From Candidatus Rifleibacteriota bacterium (GTDB lineage: Bacteria > Muiribacteriota > Ozemobacteria > Ozemobacterales > Ozemobacteraceae), in NCBI GenBank assembly GCA_015233565.1, contig JADFXM010000009.1, positions 62,001-126,000 of the forward strand: a stretch of 64,000 nucleotides of DNA, written 5' to 3'. Below, in pieces: positions 17,930-26,120 of the stretch. The position numbers and the translations under genes were made by a program. Every line of letters starts with the position of its first letter. The first letter of the stretch is position 1. The notes below the pieces were generated by a model. The model worked only from the letters and a program-made list of their open reading frames with translations, did not search any database and was not told where the DNA came from.

Positions 17930-18754
17930 GTGAAAAGAAATGGAAGAACTGAATTTGTAGAAGTTGAGCCTGCCGTCCATCTCCACACCCGGGATTGGGG
18001 AAAAGGCAAAACTGTCGTATTCATTCCTGGATGGCCACTTAATCACGAAATGTTTGAATATCAGTTTACTCATTTGGCCCAGAAGGGTTACCGCTGTGTA
18101 GGAATTACCCTTCGAGGGTTTGGCCAATCGTCAGAGCCTTGGGGGGAATACAACTACGATGTGTTTGCTGATGACATCAAGAAAGTCCTGGGAATACTCG
18201 ATTTGAATGAAGTCACCCTGGCCGGCCATTCAATGGGTGGTGCCATCTCTCTGCATTACATGGCCCGTCACAAAAATGAGAGAGTAGCTAAATTGGCCCT
18301 TTTCGGAGCCGCAGCGCCCTGTTTCACTAAAAGACCTGATTTCCCGTATGGACATGAGCCAAAAGCCATTGATGAGTTAATCGCGGAGTGCCACACCAAT
18401 AGAGCCAAACTTGTCGAAGATTTCGGAAGGATCTTTTTTCGAAGTGAAAATGCTATCGGTTCAAAGTTGGGCTACTGGTTCCAAAACATGGGAATGGAAG
18501 CCTCTCCTCATGCTACCGCAGCCTGTCTGATCGCCCTGCGGGATTCAGATTTGAGAGAAGATATGGCAAAAGTCAAAGTTCCCACGGTGATTTTCCACTC
18601 CAAACATGACAAAATTTGTCCTTTTCAGCTGGGAGAAGCTTTGTCAGCAGGTATTAAAGGGGCGAAATTGGTTCCTTTCGAAAACAGCGGACACGGCCTT
18701 TTCTTCGAAGAGAAAGATAAGTTCAACAAGGAACTGATGGATTTCATCGGATAA
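17930..18754 (+). CDS. Alpha/beta hydrolase
   Basis: Fold and triad are clear: oxyanion region VVFIPGWPLN, nucleophile elbow GHSMGG, acid Asp in HSKHDKICPF and His in SGHGLFFEE. About 274 residues, the size of esterase/haloperoxidase-type enzymes. I prefer the GTG at 17930, which has AAGGAG six bases upstream; a longer frame begins with ATG at 17861 and would add a 23-residue charged leader not typical of the family. Cytoplasmic; substrate unknown. A PsiD-like decarboxylase follows 72 bases downstream on the same strand, so the pair may act in one small-molecule pathway. Confidence 0.87.
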   Translation: MKRNGRTEFVEVEPAVHLHTRDWGKGKTVVFIPGWPLNHEMFEYQFTHLAQKGYRCVGITLRGFGQSSEPWGEYNYDVFADDIKKVLGILDLNEVTLAGHSMGGAISLHYMARHKNERVAKLALFGAAAPCFTKRPDFPYGHEPKAIDELIAECHTNRAKLVEDFGRIFFRSENAIGSKLGYWFQNMGMEASPHATAACLIALRDSDLREDMAKVKVPTVIFHSKHDKICPFQLGEALSAGIKGAKLVPFENSGHGLFFEEKDKFNKELMDFIG

Positions 18755-18826
18755 AAACACTATGAACAATTTGTTTCATTTCAATATATCTTAATTAAAG
18801 CCTGTTTGAAAACAAAAGAGGTTAAA

Positions 18827-19966
18827 ATGCAACCGACACACAAGGTTATCCAGGAATTGATAGATCTCATTAAAGAAAATCATTGGGAAGGTAAGTTTAA
18901 TGAGGCCATCGCAAACGCCCAAAAGAAAAATGTGCCACAAATCAAACATATCAAGTGTCTTCAAGACTACTTGACATCAATTAACGCATTATTACACTGG
19001 ATTCCCACTGAAGATGAGCCTGGTAGAGAAGTTTATACCCGTCTGGGAGAATTCTATTTCATACTCTTTCAGCATCCTGTTTTAGAGTTGCAAGATGCAA
19101 TTAAACCGCACGATCAAGCGTCGCAACTGAAACCACTCTCTGCATGGATGGTGAAATACGCCAAGGCAATTGGTGAATTTCTTGACACACCAGAATCTTT
19201 AACCCCTGAATCGATAGAAACGTTTTATAAATCACCCGGCTACAATATGAGCGATTATATTCGGCCACACGGAGATTGGAAAACCTTCAATCAATTCTTT
19301 GCCAGGAACTACAAACCCGGCAAACGACCAGTGGCTGCCCTATGTGACCCGCATGTAATAGTATCCCCCGCCGATTCCATTTTTGCGGGACAATGGGAAA
19401 TTAGAACAGACTCACAAGTCACAGTCAAGAATTTGCACTGGAAAGTACAAGAACTGATGGAAGGAAGTCCCTATAAAGATCGCTTCATAAACGGTTTGTT
19501 CATGCACAGTTTTCTCAGTCCTGCAGATTACCATCGCCAACACACTCCAGTAAGTGGAAAAGTTTTGGAAGCACGAGTTATTCCGGGACAAGTATATTTG
19601 GAGATACAAGCTGTCCCAATAAAAGATGATCAGGATGGCAACTATTGCCTGAAAAGTGTGCGAAAGCTCGACATTCCAGATGTTGCGGGTTATCAGTTTG
19701 CCCAAGCTCGGGGTCTGGTGGTACTTGAAACAGCCATCGGCCTGGTAGCGGTGCTTCCCATAGGAATGGGTCAGGTCTCTTCAGTGATTATCACTGGCGA
19801 GGTGGGTGTAACCTTACGTAAGGGCGAAGAAATATCTTACTTTCAATTCGGCGGCTCAGACATTATTGTTCTCTTTGAAGCAAGTAGCAACGTCAGCTTT
19901 ACGGCACAACAAGGTGTCCACTACAAGCAAGGGACTAAAATTGCACAAGCGTATCCGGTTGTATAG
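18827..19966 (+). CDS. PsiD-like pyruvoyl decarboxylase (phosphatidylserine decarboxylase family)
   Basis: 379 residues, no signal or membrane segment. Residues about 1-150 match the PSDC-associated domain (PF12588 type) with WMVKYAKAIGEFLDTP; the remainder is the decarboxylase domain (PF02666 type). NQFFARNYKPGKRPV and MHSFLSPADYHRQHTPVSG (substrate/His region) are typical. Self-cleavage to give the pyruvoyl group would occur in FQFGGSDII before Ser344. The same two-domain layout occurs in fungal PsiD, an L-tryptophan decarboxylase, so a soluble amino-acid substrate is as likely as phosphatidylserine. ATG at 18827 follows AGAGGT. Housekeeping membrane-bound Psd normally lacks this N-terminal domain. 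Confidence 0.85.
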   Translation: MQPTHKVIQELIDLIKENHWEGKFNEAIANAQKKNVPQIKHIKCLQDYLTSINALLHWIPTEDEPGREVYTRLGEFYFILFQHPVLELQDAIKPHDQASQLKPLSAWMVKYAKAIGEFLDTPESLTPESIETFYKSPGYNMSDYIRPHGDWKTFNQFFARNYKPGKRPVAALCDPHVIVSPADSIFAGQWEIRTDSQVTVKNLHWKVQELMEGSPYKDRFINGLFMHSFLSPADYHRQHTPVSGKVLEARVIPGQVYLEIQAVPIKDDQDGNYCLKSVRKLDIPDVAGYQFAQARGLVVLETAIGLVAVLPIGMGQVSSVIITGEVGVTLRKGEEISYFQFGGSDIIVLFEASSNVSFTAQQGVHYKQGTKIAQAYPVV

Positions 19967-20070
19967 AAGCATTCAAACGGTAGTTAGGGAAAGTGCCTCG
20001 TTAACTTCTTTTGACGAAATTTTCCTTTGCTCCCCGTCTTAGAAAAAAATGAAGTGAAATAGGAGAATTT

Positions 20071-21426
20071 ATGTTCAAAAAAAGTTCGTTGGTATTTTTT
20101 TCTTTAGGGTTGATATTTCTATTTTTGTTGCAACCTGGATGGGGAGCCCAAGATGTTGGAAAAGCGCTAGAGGAAGCAATGAAACTTCGGGAGACTGACA
20201 ATGTTGAGGAAGTCACCAAACTTTTTCAATATGCGGTGGAACAAACAACAAACCCCCACCAAAAGGCTTCCATCTTGTCCTTACTGGCAGATTTCCTGAT
20301 GGAAAAGCAAGAATGGGAAAAGGCTAATGAAGTAAACAAAAGAATCTTAATCGAGGGACCGGATATCTTCAAGCCTGTAGCATATTACGAATCTGCGCAA
20401 GCCTTTCTTATGTTGAACCAGCCAGAAAAGGCTAAGGCAATATGCCAAGAACTCAAGGCAAAATTCCCTGACAATAGCATGGAAGACTTCGCCAACTACA
20501 TGAAAACAATCAACTCAGAAAGTGTTCACGCAAAGCTTGCAAGTTTCCTAAAAGAAACCCCCTCGCAAAAACTGGAACAAACTATTCTGATTTCCGAACC
20601 TACCCATCCAAAATCTGTTGAATCAATTTTAGAAACGGCAACCTCTGAAGAAAAGCTCTTAAAACCTCTGCTCGACCAAGAAGTTTATGCGACAGGTGAA
20701 CAAGCGTGTAGAAAACAAAAAAAAGAGAGCAGGTTTGCAATAGGAGCACAAGGCTGGCACACTAATCTCTCGGGAAACATCCACGCAAAAGGAATGGACC
20801 TTGATTTTGGCAATGAAACAAATATAGGTGAACAAACCAGTTTGACCCTTAACGGTACCTGGAAATTATCGGAAAAAGACCAGCTCCGATTCAATTACAC
20901 CCATTTCGATCACAATGGAACCATTGGAAAAATGGTAACCTTTAATCAGCTTCTTTTCAACTCTGGGGCATCAATAGATGGAAATACGAGGTTTTTCGAT
21001 TTGGGATTTTCAAGGCTTTTGAATGGAAAAGAATGTTGCTCATGGAAATTCCTTTATGGGGTGGAGTTCAGCCGAATGTTCGTGCGCCTGGCTCAACCAA
21101 TGCCAGCCGGAACAAGAGCAGCAGAACTTACGACCAACTTTGAAATTCCATACCTGGGAATTGAGGGGAACACCAAATTGTCGAAAAATTTGAAACTGAA
21201 TGGCTCCGTGAAACTTAGTGCAATTAATCAAAGCAACACCGAAGCCAAATTAGCCGACTTGGAGATGTCTTTCCTGTTCGGGCGTGATTACACCCAGGAG
21301 CCCGGTGAATTTGAATGGTATGGCCTCTTAGGCTACCGCCTTTTCAAATTGCATGGTGAAATTGAAAACGATACGGCTAACATTCGTTATTCCGGGCCCA
21401 TATTTGGGATAGAAATCAAGTTTTAG
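20071..21426 (+). CDS. TPR plus outer-membrane beta-barrel fusion protein
   Basis: 451 residues. Signal peptide at 1-26 (ending GWGA). Residues about 30-160 are helical with TPR-like pairs (WEKANEVNKRIL, PEKAKAICQELKAKFP). Residues about 215-451 are beta-strand-rich with alternating hydrophobics and end FGIEIKF, an outer-membrane barrel signature. Such a chimera would place TPRs in the periplasm attached to a barrel, a layout seen in several secretion or surface assembly systems. Family not identified. AGGAG precedes the ATG. No obvious operon partner is within 200 bases. Confidence 0.8.
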   Translation: MFKKSSLVFFSLGLIFLFLLQPGWGAQDVGKALEEAMKLRETDNVEEVTKLFQYAVEQTTNPHQKASILSLLADFLMEKQEWEKANEVNKRILIEGPDIFKPVAYYESAQAFLMLNQPEKAKAICQELKAKFPDNSMEDFANYMKTINSESVHAKLASFLKETPSQKLEQTILISEPTHPKSVESILETATSEEKLLKPLLDQEVYATGEQACRKQKKESRFAIGAQGWHTNLSGNIHAKGMDLDFGNETNIGEQTSLTLNGTWKLSEKDQLRFNYTHFDHNGTIGKMVTFNQLLFNSGASIDGNTRFFDLGFSRLLNGKECCSWKFLYGVEFSRMFVRLAQPMPAGTRAAELTTNFEIPYLGIEGNTKLSKNLKLNGSVKLSAINQSNTEAKLADLEMSFLFGRDYTQEPGEFEWYGLLGYRLFKLHGEIENDTANIRYSGPIFGIEIKF

Positions 21427-21662
21427 AAGCCCTTCGCCAGGAGAATTTGCACCTGCATTCAAGAGTGCCCGACAGACTGCTCAAAGAAATTCCTGACCCA
21501 GGAAGAATTCGAATGGTGCCTTTTGAGGAAAAAAACGTAACAATAAAGCAAATTTATCTGTAAAAAGGCCTTTCTAGTTTCCGAGATAATTCTCCGAAAT
21601 GCTGATTAATTCATGCATGGGTCAGGAGGTCTGAAATTGGTGATCACGAGAGAGGAGCGCCA
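21427..21662. other. Short intergenic region with a repeated segment
   Basis: About 37 bases at 21603-21639 (CTGATTAATTCATGCAT and then TCAGGAGGTCTG) recur in altered form at 23359-23395 (CTGATCAATTCAT and TCAGGAGATCTG). No gene is supported, although a frame near 21450-21560 could be a gene remnant. Confidence 0.3.
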
Positions 21663-22460
21663 CTGAAACACTTTCCTATAATCGAGACCTTGTTTCTTCT
21701 TTTGGCGATTTATTTTTTTCCTTCAGCCACTGTTCTGGGTGGAGTTAATCAAATGGAACAGTTCGAAAAAACTCTGAAAAGTCAGATTCAGAAAGTCCTT
21801 TTTGAGCAATTCATAAGATATGACAAACAAAAAAACATCGTGTCTTTTTCCCCCACACTCATAAAAATGGCCACCGATAAGGCAAAAAATAGTTTCGGAT
21901 CGAATCTTCAGACCTTGGATCTCAAATCAGAAGGAAAAGCTCTGAATTTCTCACTTCTCTTTAAGAACGGAACACATATTTCAGCCAGCATTGAACCAGA
22001 AGCCCTGGAATTAGGCCCTGAAGAAATAGTTATCGTTGGCAAGCTCCCCCACGGGCTTAATATCGAAGGAATCAACATTCGAAAGACGGTTTCGGGTTTC
22101 TTCGATAATCTCTTTGGAACGTCTCCTGCAGCTTCTTTAGCTTCCGCAACTGCTTTACGAGCATCTTCTTCTTTAAACGTCACTGACATTCTCAAAAACT
22201 TTTCTGTCGAAGGAAATACCTTTCGGCTGAAACGTCCCTTGAAATTATCAATTCTGGGACGAGCCCTTTCCTCAACTATGGTGAATAACTCTGATAGGAC
22301 AATCAATTCAAGAAGTTCAATGAATCAACGGCTGGCTCTGAGCATGGAAGAAGGGTGGCTGAATTTGAATCTCGGTGATTTCAATTTCGAAAAGGTTTTT
22401 CTTCAATTCGCCAGTGAAGCTTTGGCAAAACATCTTCTGAGAAAGGAACCAAATGAATAA
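21663..22460 (+). CDS. Secreted protein of unknown function, probable CTG start
   Basis: The frame from 21690 (TTG) gives a truncated signal sequence, but extending it nine codons to a CTG at 21663 adds a basic KH start and makes a complete signal peptide, with GAGGAG seven bases upstream. The mature protein (about 240 residues) has strand-rich stretches such as LNFSLLFKNGTHISASIEP and ends with a helix. No known family recognised; lipid-binding-type beta proteins have this feel, but that is only impression. The next small gene starts immediately at the stop codon, so the two are likely coupled. Confidence 0.65.
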   Translation: MKHFPIIETLFLLLAIYFFPSATVLGGVNQMEQFEKTLKSQIQKVLFEQFIRYDKQKNIVSFSPTLIKMATDKAKNSFGSNLQTLDLKSEGKALNFSLLFKNGTHISASIEPEALELGPEEIVIVGKLPHGLNIEGINIRKTVSGFFDNLFGTSPAASLASATALRASSSLNVTDILKNFSVEGNTFRLKRPLKLSILGRALSSTMVNNSDRTINSRSSMNQRLALSMEEGWLNLNLGDFNFEKVFLQFASEALAKHLLRKEPNE

Positions 22461-22610
22461 ATGAACATCAATAGTCTTCACACTATCATTTTCTTGGGGC
22501 TTTTTTTCGGAGTAATCCTGTTTTTCGGCATTTTTCAAATTGCCCTGGCTCAGGAAAAATCCACGACCACCCTCGAACCTCCGGCTAATACCCCCGTTCA
22601 GGGAAACTAA
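22461..22610 (+). CDS. Small signal-peptide-bearing protein
   Basis: 49 codons starting with ATG right after the stop of the preceding gene. Residues 8-28 are strongly hydrophobic (TIIFLGLFFGVILFFGIF) and end in ALAQ, a plausible signal peptidase site, leaving a roughly 20-residue Thr/Pro-rich tail; alternatively it is a single-span membrane peptide. GAAAGGA in the previous gene could serve as ribosome binding site. Function unknown. Confidence 0.5.
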   Translation: MNINSLHTIIFLGLFFGVILFFGIFQIALAQEKSTTTLEPPANTPVQGN

Positions 22611-22655
22611 AAAGAGAACGAGAAAAAACTTATTTTTGAAAAGGATAATAACAAA

Positions 22656-23189
22656 ATGAAGATCTTCATTTGTAAAGTCTGTGGTCATTTGGTCTTCAAC
22701 GAACTTACTGGAAAATGTCCTGTGTGCGGGGCTGAAGAAAAAGGCTTTGAGCAGATGATCAATTTTTCCAGGAATCGCAAGCCAAGAGCCCGGAAGTTGA
22801 AGTTAAGCATGTTCCATCCGTTTTGATAAACAAATCCTGCGGTTTGATTCCTGAAAAGGGTTGTACGGATGTTATCGTTCGCGTGGGCAAGATTCTTCAT
22901 CCCATGGAAGAAAAACATTTCATCCAGTTCATCGTGTGCTTTCGGCAAAAAAGCAAGATTTTGAATTAAAAACGTGGTATCTCTTTTTGGAAAATAAAAA
23001 CAGGTAAAAAAAAGACGCAGTTTTTAGTTCATCGATTGTTACCAGAATGACCGTTACCTGGGACGAGCCGGATTCACCCCGGGCCTTGAACCTGCTGCAT
23101 GTTTTCATCTAAAGAACCCGGAGGGAAAAATCACAATTACCGAGCACTGCAATTTACATGGTTACTGGAAAGTGGATTGCAAGCTTTGA
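22656..23189 (+). pseudogene. Frameshifted desulfoferrodoxin/superoxide-reductase-like gene
   Basis: The start encodes a rubredoxin-like ribbon (KIFICKVCGHLVFNELTGK, then CPVCGA), which then reads into a stop at 22824. A different frame continues the family: VEVKHVPSVLINKSCGLIPE, then ILHPMEEKHFIQFI, then a stop near 22965. A third frame gives GFTPGLEPAACFHLKNPEG and EHCNLHGYWKVDCKL to 23189. These are the histidine and cysteine/histidine iron ligands of superoxide reductase. At least two frameshifts break the protein, so it is a decayed gene unless the sequence has errors. Intact versions reduce superoxide in anaerobes or microaerobes. Confidence 0.8.
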
Positions 23190-23396
23190 ACACGAAGCAT
23201 TTCAAAAGAAAACCGATCGACGAAATCATTTCCTACATATGAATTCAAACTTCCTAATTTAGAAGGAACTCATTTTCACAATTTAGAAGAATTTTCAGCA
23301 TAAATAAATATTTTTTCTGTGAAAAGTGCTAATTGGATTTCCAACCGGAAACTCAAAATTTCTGATCAATTCATAGACGCATCAGGAGATCTGTAA

Positions 23397-24131
23397 TTAT
23401 AGCTGTGTCGCTTTCAGAAAAAGGATGTTATTTTCAAGATGGACGTGCTTGTGGAGATCTTCCTCAAACTCCTTAAGTTTCTGGTAAGTCAGCACGAAAG
23501 TATTGCAAACATTGTCCGGAATTGCATAGTCCTTGGAGAGACGGCGGATGGTGTGAATCGCTTCACCAATATCCTCGTGCTCGAGACTAAGACTAATAAC
23601 TGAGTTCTTGATTATTTCTCTGTCTTTTGGATTTGGTGTCATTCCTTCCTTTGCAGTCCCAGCAGCCCGTTTAATGGCCGGGAAGAGGGTCTCCTCCTCC
23701 CCTTTCTGCATATGGATCATCAAATCGACTTCGACCTTGTCAAAAATCTTGCTGATCTCCTTTACCTCGGGATGAAGCTCACCATGAACAGCAGCAATTT
23801 TTCTTATGTATGCCGACAGCTGGTTGATGTTATCTTTGAGATAGGAATGGTGGATATTGATAATGTAGTCAGCCAGAAATGGCAGCTCCCAAGAGGCATG
23901 ATTCTTAGCTCGCTCAAGCGCTTCTATTCTCACCGCTTCGAGTTCGTCTGATATCACCGTGAAATCAATTCTTTTGTTCTTACAGGTTTCAGCGAGAGAC
24001 ACTTTTCCCCCGCAACAGAAGTCTATTTCGTGCCTCTCAAAAACCCTGGCCGTTCGGTAATCGTCGGCTACAATCTCGCCAATGGTTTTATTTGAGGCAT
24101 TCCTAGTTTGTGCCGGTGATGGTTTTGCCAT
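23397..24131 (-). CDS. ric: Iron-sulfur cluster repair di-iron protein (Ric/YtfE/ScdA family)
   Basis: About 244 residues from the ATG at 24131, which follows AGGAGA by six bases; a longer frame to 24206 is less likely. The N-terminal ScdA domain carries FERHEIDFCCGGKVSLAE; the C-terminal hemerythrin-like bundle has the metal-ligand series HHSYLKD, HGELHPE, MIHMQKGEEETLFP, LEHEDIGE and HVHLENNILF. Ric proteins restore iron-sulfur clusters damaged by nitric oxide or peroxide. Neighbours are oxygen/osmotic stress genes: the broken superoxide-reductase-like gene downstream on the other strand and a CsbD gene divergent upstream. Confidence 0.93.
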   Translation of the reverse strand: MAKPSPAQTRNASNKTIGEIVADDYRTARVFERHEIDFCCGGKVSLAETCKNKRIDFTVISDELEAVRIEALERAKNHASWELPFLADYIINIHHSYLKDNINQLSAYIRKIAAVHGELHPEVKEISKIFDKVEVDLMIHMQKGEEETLFPAIKRAAGTAKEGMTPNPKDREIIKNSVISLSLEHEDIGEAIHTIRRLSKDYAIPDNVCNTFVLTYQKLKEFEEDLHKHVHLENNILFLKATQL

Positions 24132-24391
24132 TGTCTTCTCCTGAAAGCAGTATTTTTCCCCGCCTACCCCCGAAGCCCAGTTGCGGATGTTTTTTTTGTT
24201 TGTCAATTATTGTTTTCCCGAAAACAACAGAAGACATTCTCACTCATTTTGGCAAAAAGCAACAATGGTTGTTTTAAACTATATTATTGGGTAGAACTAT
24301 GGATTTTTGTTCCCCCTTTTTACCGATAAAATGAGCCATCCATGAGAATAAGAAACTTTCTCTGGCAGAAAATTTTGAATGGAGAATCAGC

Positions 24392-24559
24392 ATGAATGGG
24401 AAAACAGACATTGTAAAGGGACGAATCAAGGAAGCGGTGGGTGCGCTGACTGACAACGACAAGCTTCGCAAAGAAGGAAAGAAGGATCAGGCGATTGGTC
24501 AGATCAAGCAAACCGTCGAAAAAGTCGTCGATAAGGTTGCAGAAGAAATCAGCAAGTGA
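24392..24559 (+). CDS. CsbD-like stress protein
   Basis: 55 residues: MNGKTDIVKGRIKEAVGALT, then a lysine-rich helical stretch KLRKEGKKDQAIGQIKQTVE. The core K-G-x-x-K-E-x-x-G-x-x-T-x-x-D and G-x-x-x-Q-x-x-G-x-x-x-Q patterns define the CsbD family, small soluble hydrophilic proteins induced by general stress whose exact action is unknown. GGAGA lies eight bases before the ATG. It sits divergent from ric and just upstream of a BON-domain pseudogene, in a stress-gene neighbourhood. Confidence 0.92.
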   Translation: MNGKTDIVKGRIKEAVGALTDNDKLRKEGKKDQAIGQIKQTVEKVVDKVAEEISK

Positions 24560-24678
24560 CCTTTCCGAATTTCACGGTTCAGAGAGGAGTTTAGTCTCTT
24601 CAAAAGAATCTGAGGGGGAATTCCCCGCAAGAACAAAAAGGATTGAAAATAAAGAATGAAACGAAATACATTTTATCG

Positions 24679-25197
24679 ATGAACTTTTGCACTGATTTCG
24701 GTGGCAATCTTCTTTACCAGCATGGCTGCGTTCGCCTCGGAAGCCGATGACAAGATCTAAAGAGCGTTCGAGAATTCTTTCATATGCAAAACCTATCTTA
24801 AGGACGATTCGATCAAGATCGAGGTCAAGGAAGGTGCCGCAACCTTGTCTGGAACTGTTGAGTGGAGCCAAATTATTTGATGGGAAAAACCAAGAATCTG
24901 AGCAAATTATTCAAGGGAGTAGGCAAAACCCACGTCATCTTCTGTCGAAAGGCTTTTCCTTTAGTCGCTAGCTTTTGTTTTTGGTGCTTTTTTCCCTAAT
25001 TTATTTTGATCAAACTCCCGTAAATTAGCGTGTTCACGCTCACTGTTGCCGATGAATCCCATAAATCATTGGCTCAGGAGGTTTTAACGAATCTTCCTAG
25101 AGTCATCCACGTGGAGAATCAACTAGTGACCAAAGGCGAAGTTGCCATCGAAAATGTGGATTATTGAATCGGCAAAAAGGTGAGTCTTACCCTATAG
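24679..25197 (+). pseudogene. BON-domain protein gene interrupted by a 181-bp element
   Basis: Translating in one frame gives a signal-like FTSMAAFASEADDKI, a TAA, then FENSFICKTYLKDDSIKIEV and KEGAATLSGTV, the same layout as the intact BON protein at 36480 (VRSYVYQTYLKGDAIRAEV). At that point a 181-base element is inserted; immediately after it the BON sequence resumes as ADESHKSLAQEVLTNLPRVI and runs to 25197 with another in-frame TGA after ENVDY. Removing the element and one copy of ACTGTT restores SGTVADESHKS exactly in frame. The gene is therefore both interrupted and mutated. Confidence 0.85.
24860..25041 (+). mobile_element. MITE-like element, family 2, copy 1 (about 181 bp)
   Basis: Inserted in the BON pseudogene with direct repeats ACTGTT on both sides (24854-24859 and 25042-25047). 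The ends are imperfect inverted repeats: GAGTGGAGCC on the left and, read on the other strand, GAGCGTGAACACG on the right. A second copy in opposite orientation occupies 40035-40215 with roughly 85-90% identity through the middle. No coding capacity; non-autonomous. Confidence 0.85.
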
Positions 25198-25329
25198 AAC
25201 CAAACTCCTAACCCGCCACATTTCACTGCGTGATTTACTTTTAAAAATTGGTATTATTTGAATGATTGTTTCAAAAGGAGAGTTGAGAAAACTGCCTGTA
25301 ACCGAACAGAAATAATCGTAAGCTGTTTC

Positions 25330-25366
25330 AAAAAAAAGAAGAAAGCCGGAAGGTTTGCCCTTCGGC
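25330..25366 (-). terminator. Minus-strand hairpin with T-run
   Basis: On the minus strand GCCGAAGG pairs with CCTTCCGGC (one bulge), followed after six bases by eight T. The only minus-strand gene upstream is the collagen-like lipoprotein, ending 750 bases away, so this may terminate its transcript. Confidence 0.55.
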
Positions 25367-25405
25367 CCCAAAGTGTCCTTCGAAGTCAACGCGACTTGCA
25401 CACAC

Positions 25406-25560
25406 CTAGTCCTTAGTCACAGATGAGTTAGATGTTGATCGCGAAGGTCGTTTCGACTCCGCTCAACGACCGGACCGCTGACAGAGCGCAGTCGAAGCCG
25501 CCGTATAAAGCCGCAGATTATTTGAGTAGATACTATAATTCAATTGTGACAGAGGACTAG
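25406..25560. mobile_element. CTAG-bounded inverted-repeat element, family 3, copy 1 (155 bp)
   Basis: Left end CTAGTCCTTAGTCACA and right end TGTGACAGAGGACTAG are inverted repeats matching at 14 of 16 positions. Both ends carry CTAG, a 4-base target typical of some IS5-type elements. Inside, TTCGACTCCGCTC (25452-25464) and GAGCGCAGTCGAA (25484-25496) form a second hairpin of the kind common in REP-like sequences. A shorter relative lies at 25694. Confidence 0.6.
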
Positions 25561-25693
25561 CATTTCGAGAAATTATCAGGTACCCAGAATTTTCCCAAAA
25601 TCGCACTGTCATTTCAACCAATACAGAGTTTGCAAGATAGTGACGATATCTTATACAACCAATTTATTTTCCAACAAATCATGTATACCCAGA

Positions 25694-25803
25694 CTAGCCC
25701 TTAGCCACATACGAATTCATAGTATTCACTTTCTCAAAGATTCACTGTAATTAATGATAGATGAATTTTGGATTCCCTGAATTCAACTGTGACCGTAGAC
25801 TAG
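25694..25803. mobile_element. CTAG-bounded inverted-repeat element, family 3, copy 2 (110 bp)
   Basis: Left end CTAGCCCTTAGCCACA and inner GAATTCA; right end TGAATTCAACTGTGACC and CTAG in inverted order. The end sequences resemble those of the 25406 element but the middle differs and is shorter. Confidence 0.5.
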
Positions 25804-25978
25804 AACAGGGAACTACAAAATATCTTTCAGCAAAATCCATTTATTTCTATTGTACTGTTCTCACTTCACAAATGCTTTTTTCGAGTCTTAAAAAAAAAAA
25901 TTAATAGAGCTGAATGCTTTCAAAACAACTACTTTTACTAAATTTTTAACGAAATGTGTTATACTCCTGGCGTTATTG

Positions 25979-26114
25979 CAGCAATTCCCAGTGAGTCGCT
26001 GCGATTGTTTTTGAGAGCCATTTTGAGCAATGTTCAAAAAGCTAATTATTCAGATAAATTTCGTAGCAAAAATCTTTAATAGCTATATTTTGCGAGAAAA
26101 CTCACCAAGAATTG
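25979..26114. mobile_element. Possible inserted element abutting the collagen-like gene's stop
   Basis: Perfect 12-base direct repeats CTGGCGTTATTG lie at 25967-25978 and 26115-26126. Just inside them CAATTCCCAGTGAGT (25982 on) and, on the other strand, CAATTCTTGGTGAGT are inverted repeats with three transitions. This looks like an insertion with target duplication, one copy of which forms the last codons of the minus-strand gene. Only one copy is seen. Confidence 0.45.
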
Positions 26115-26120
26115 CTGGCG

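Larger units (their letters stand above)
25198..26120. other. Long non-coding stretch rich in inverted-repeat elements
   Basis: No gene is supported over about 920 bases. It contains a minus-strand terminator (25330-25366), two CTAG-bounded inverted-repeat elements (25406-25560 and 25694-25803), a hairpin, and an element-like segment directly at the end of the collagen-like gene (25979-26114). Confidence 0.6.

Noticed and set aside
21603-23395. Short repeated segment at 21603-21639 and 23359-23395
   Set aside because: Similarity is limited to about 37 imperfect bases with no inverted ends; too weak to call a mobile element.
24271-24294. SigB-like boxes GTTTTA and GGGTAG upstream of the csbD-like gene
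   Set aside because: Spacing is 12 bases and the organism looks diderm, where SigB promoters are not expected; likely chance in AT-rich DNA.
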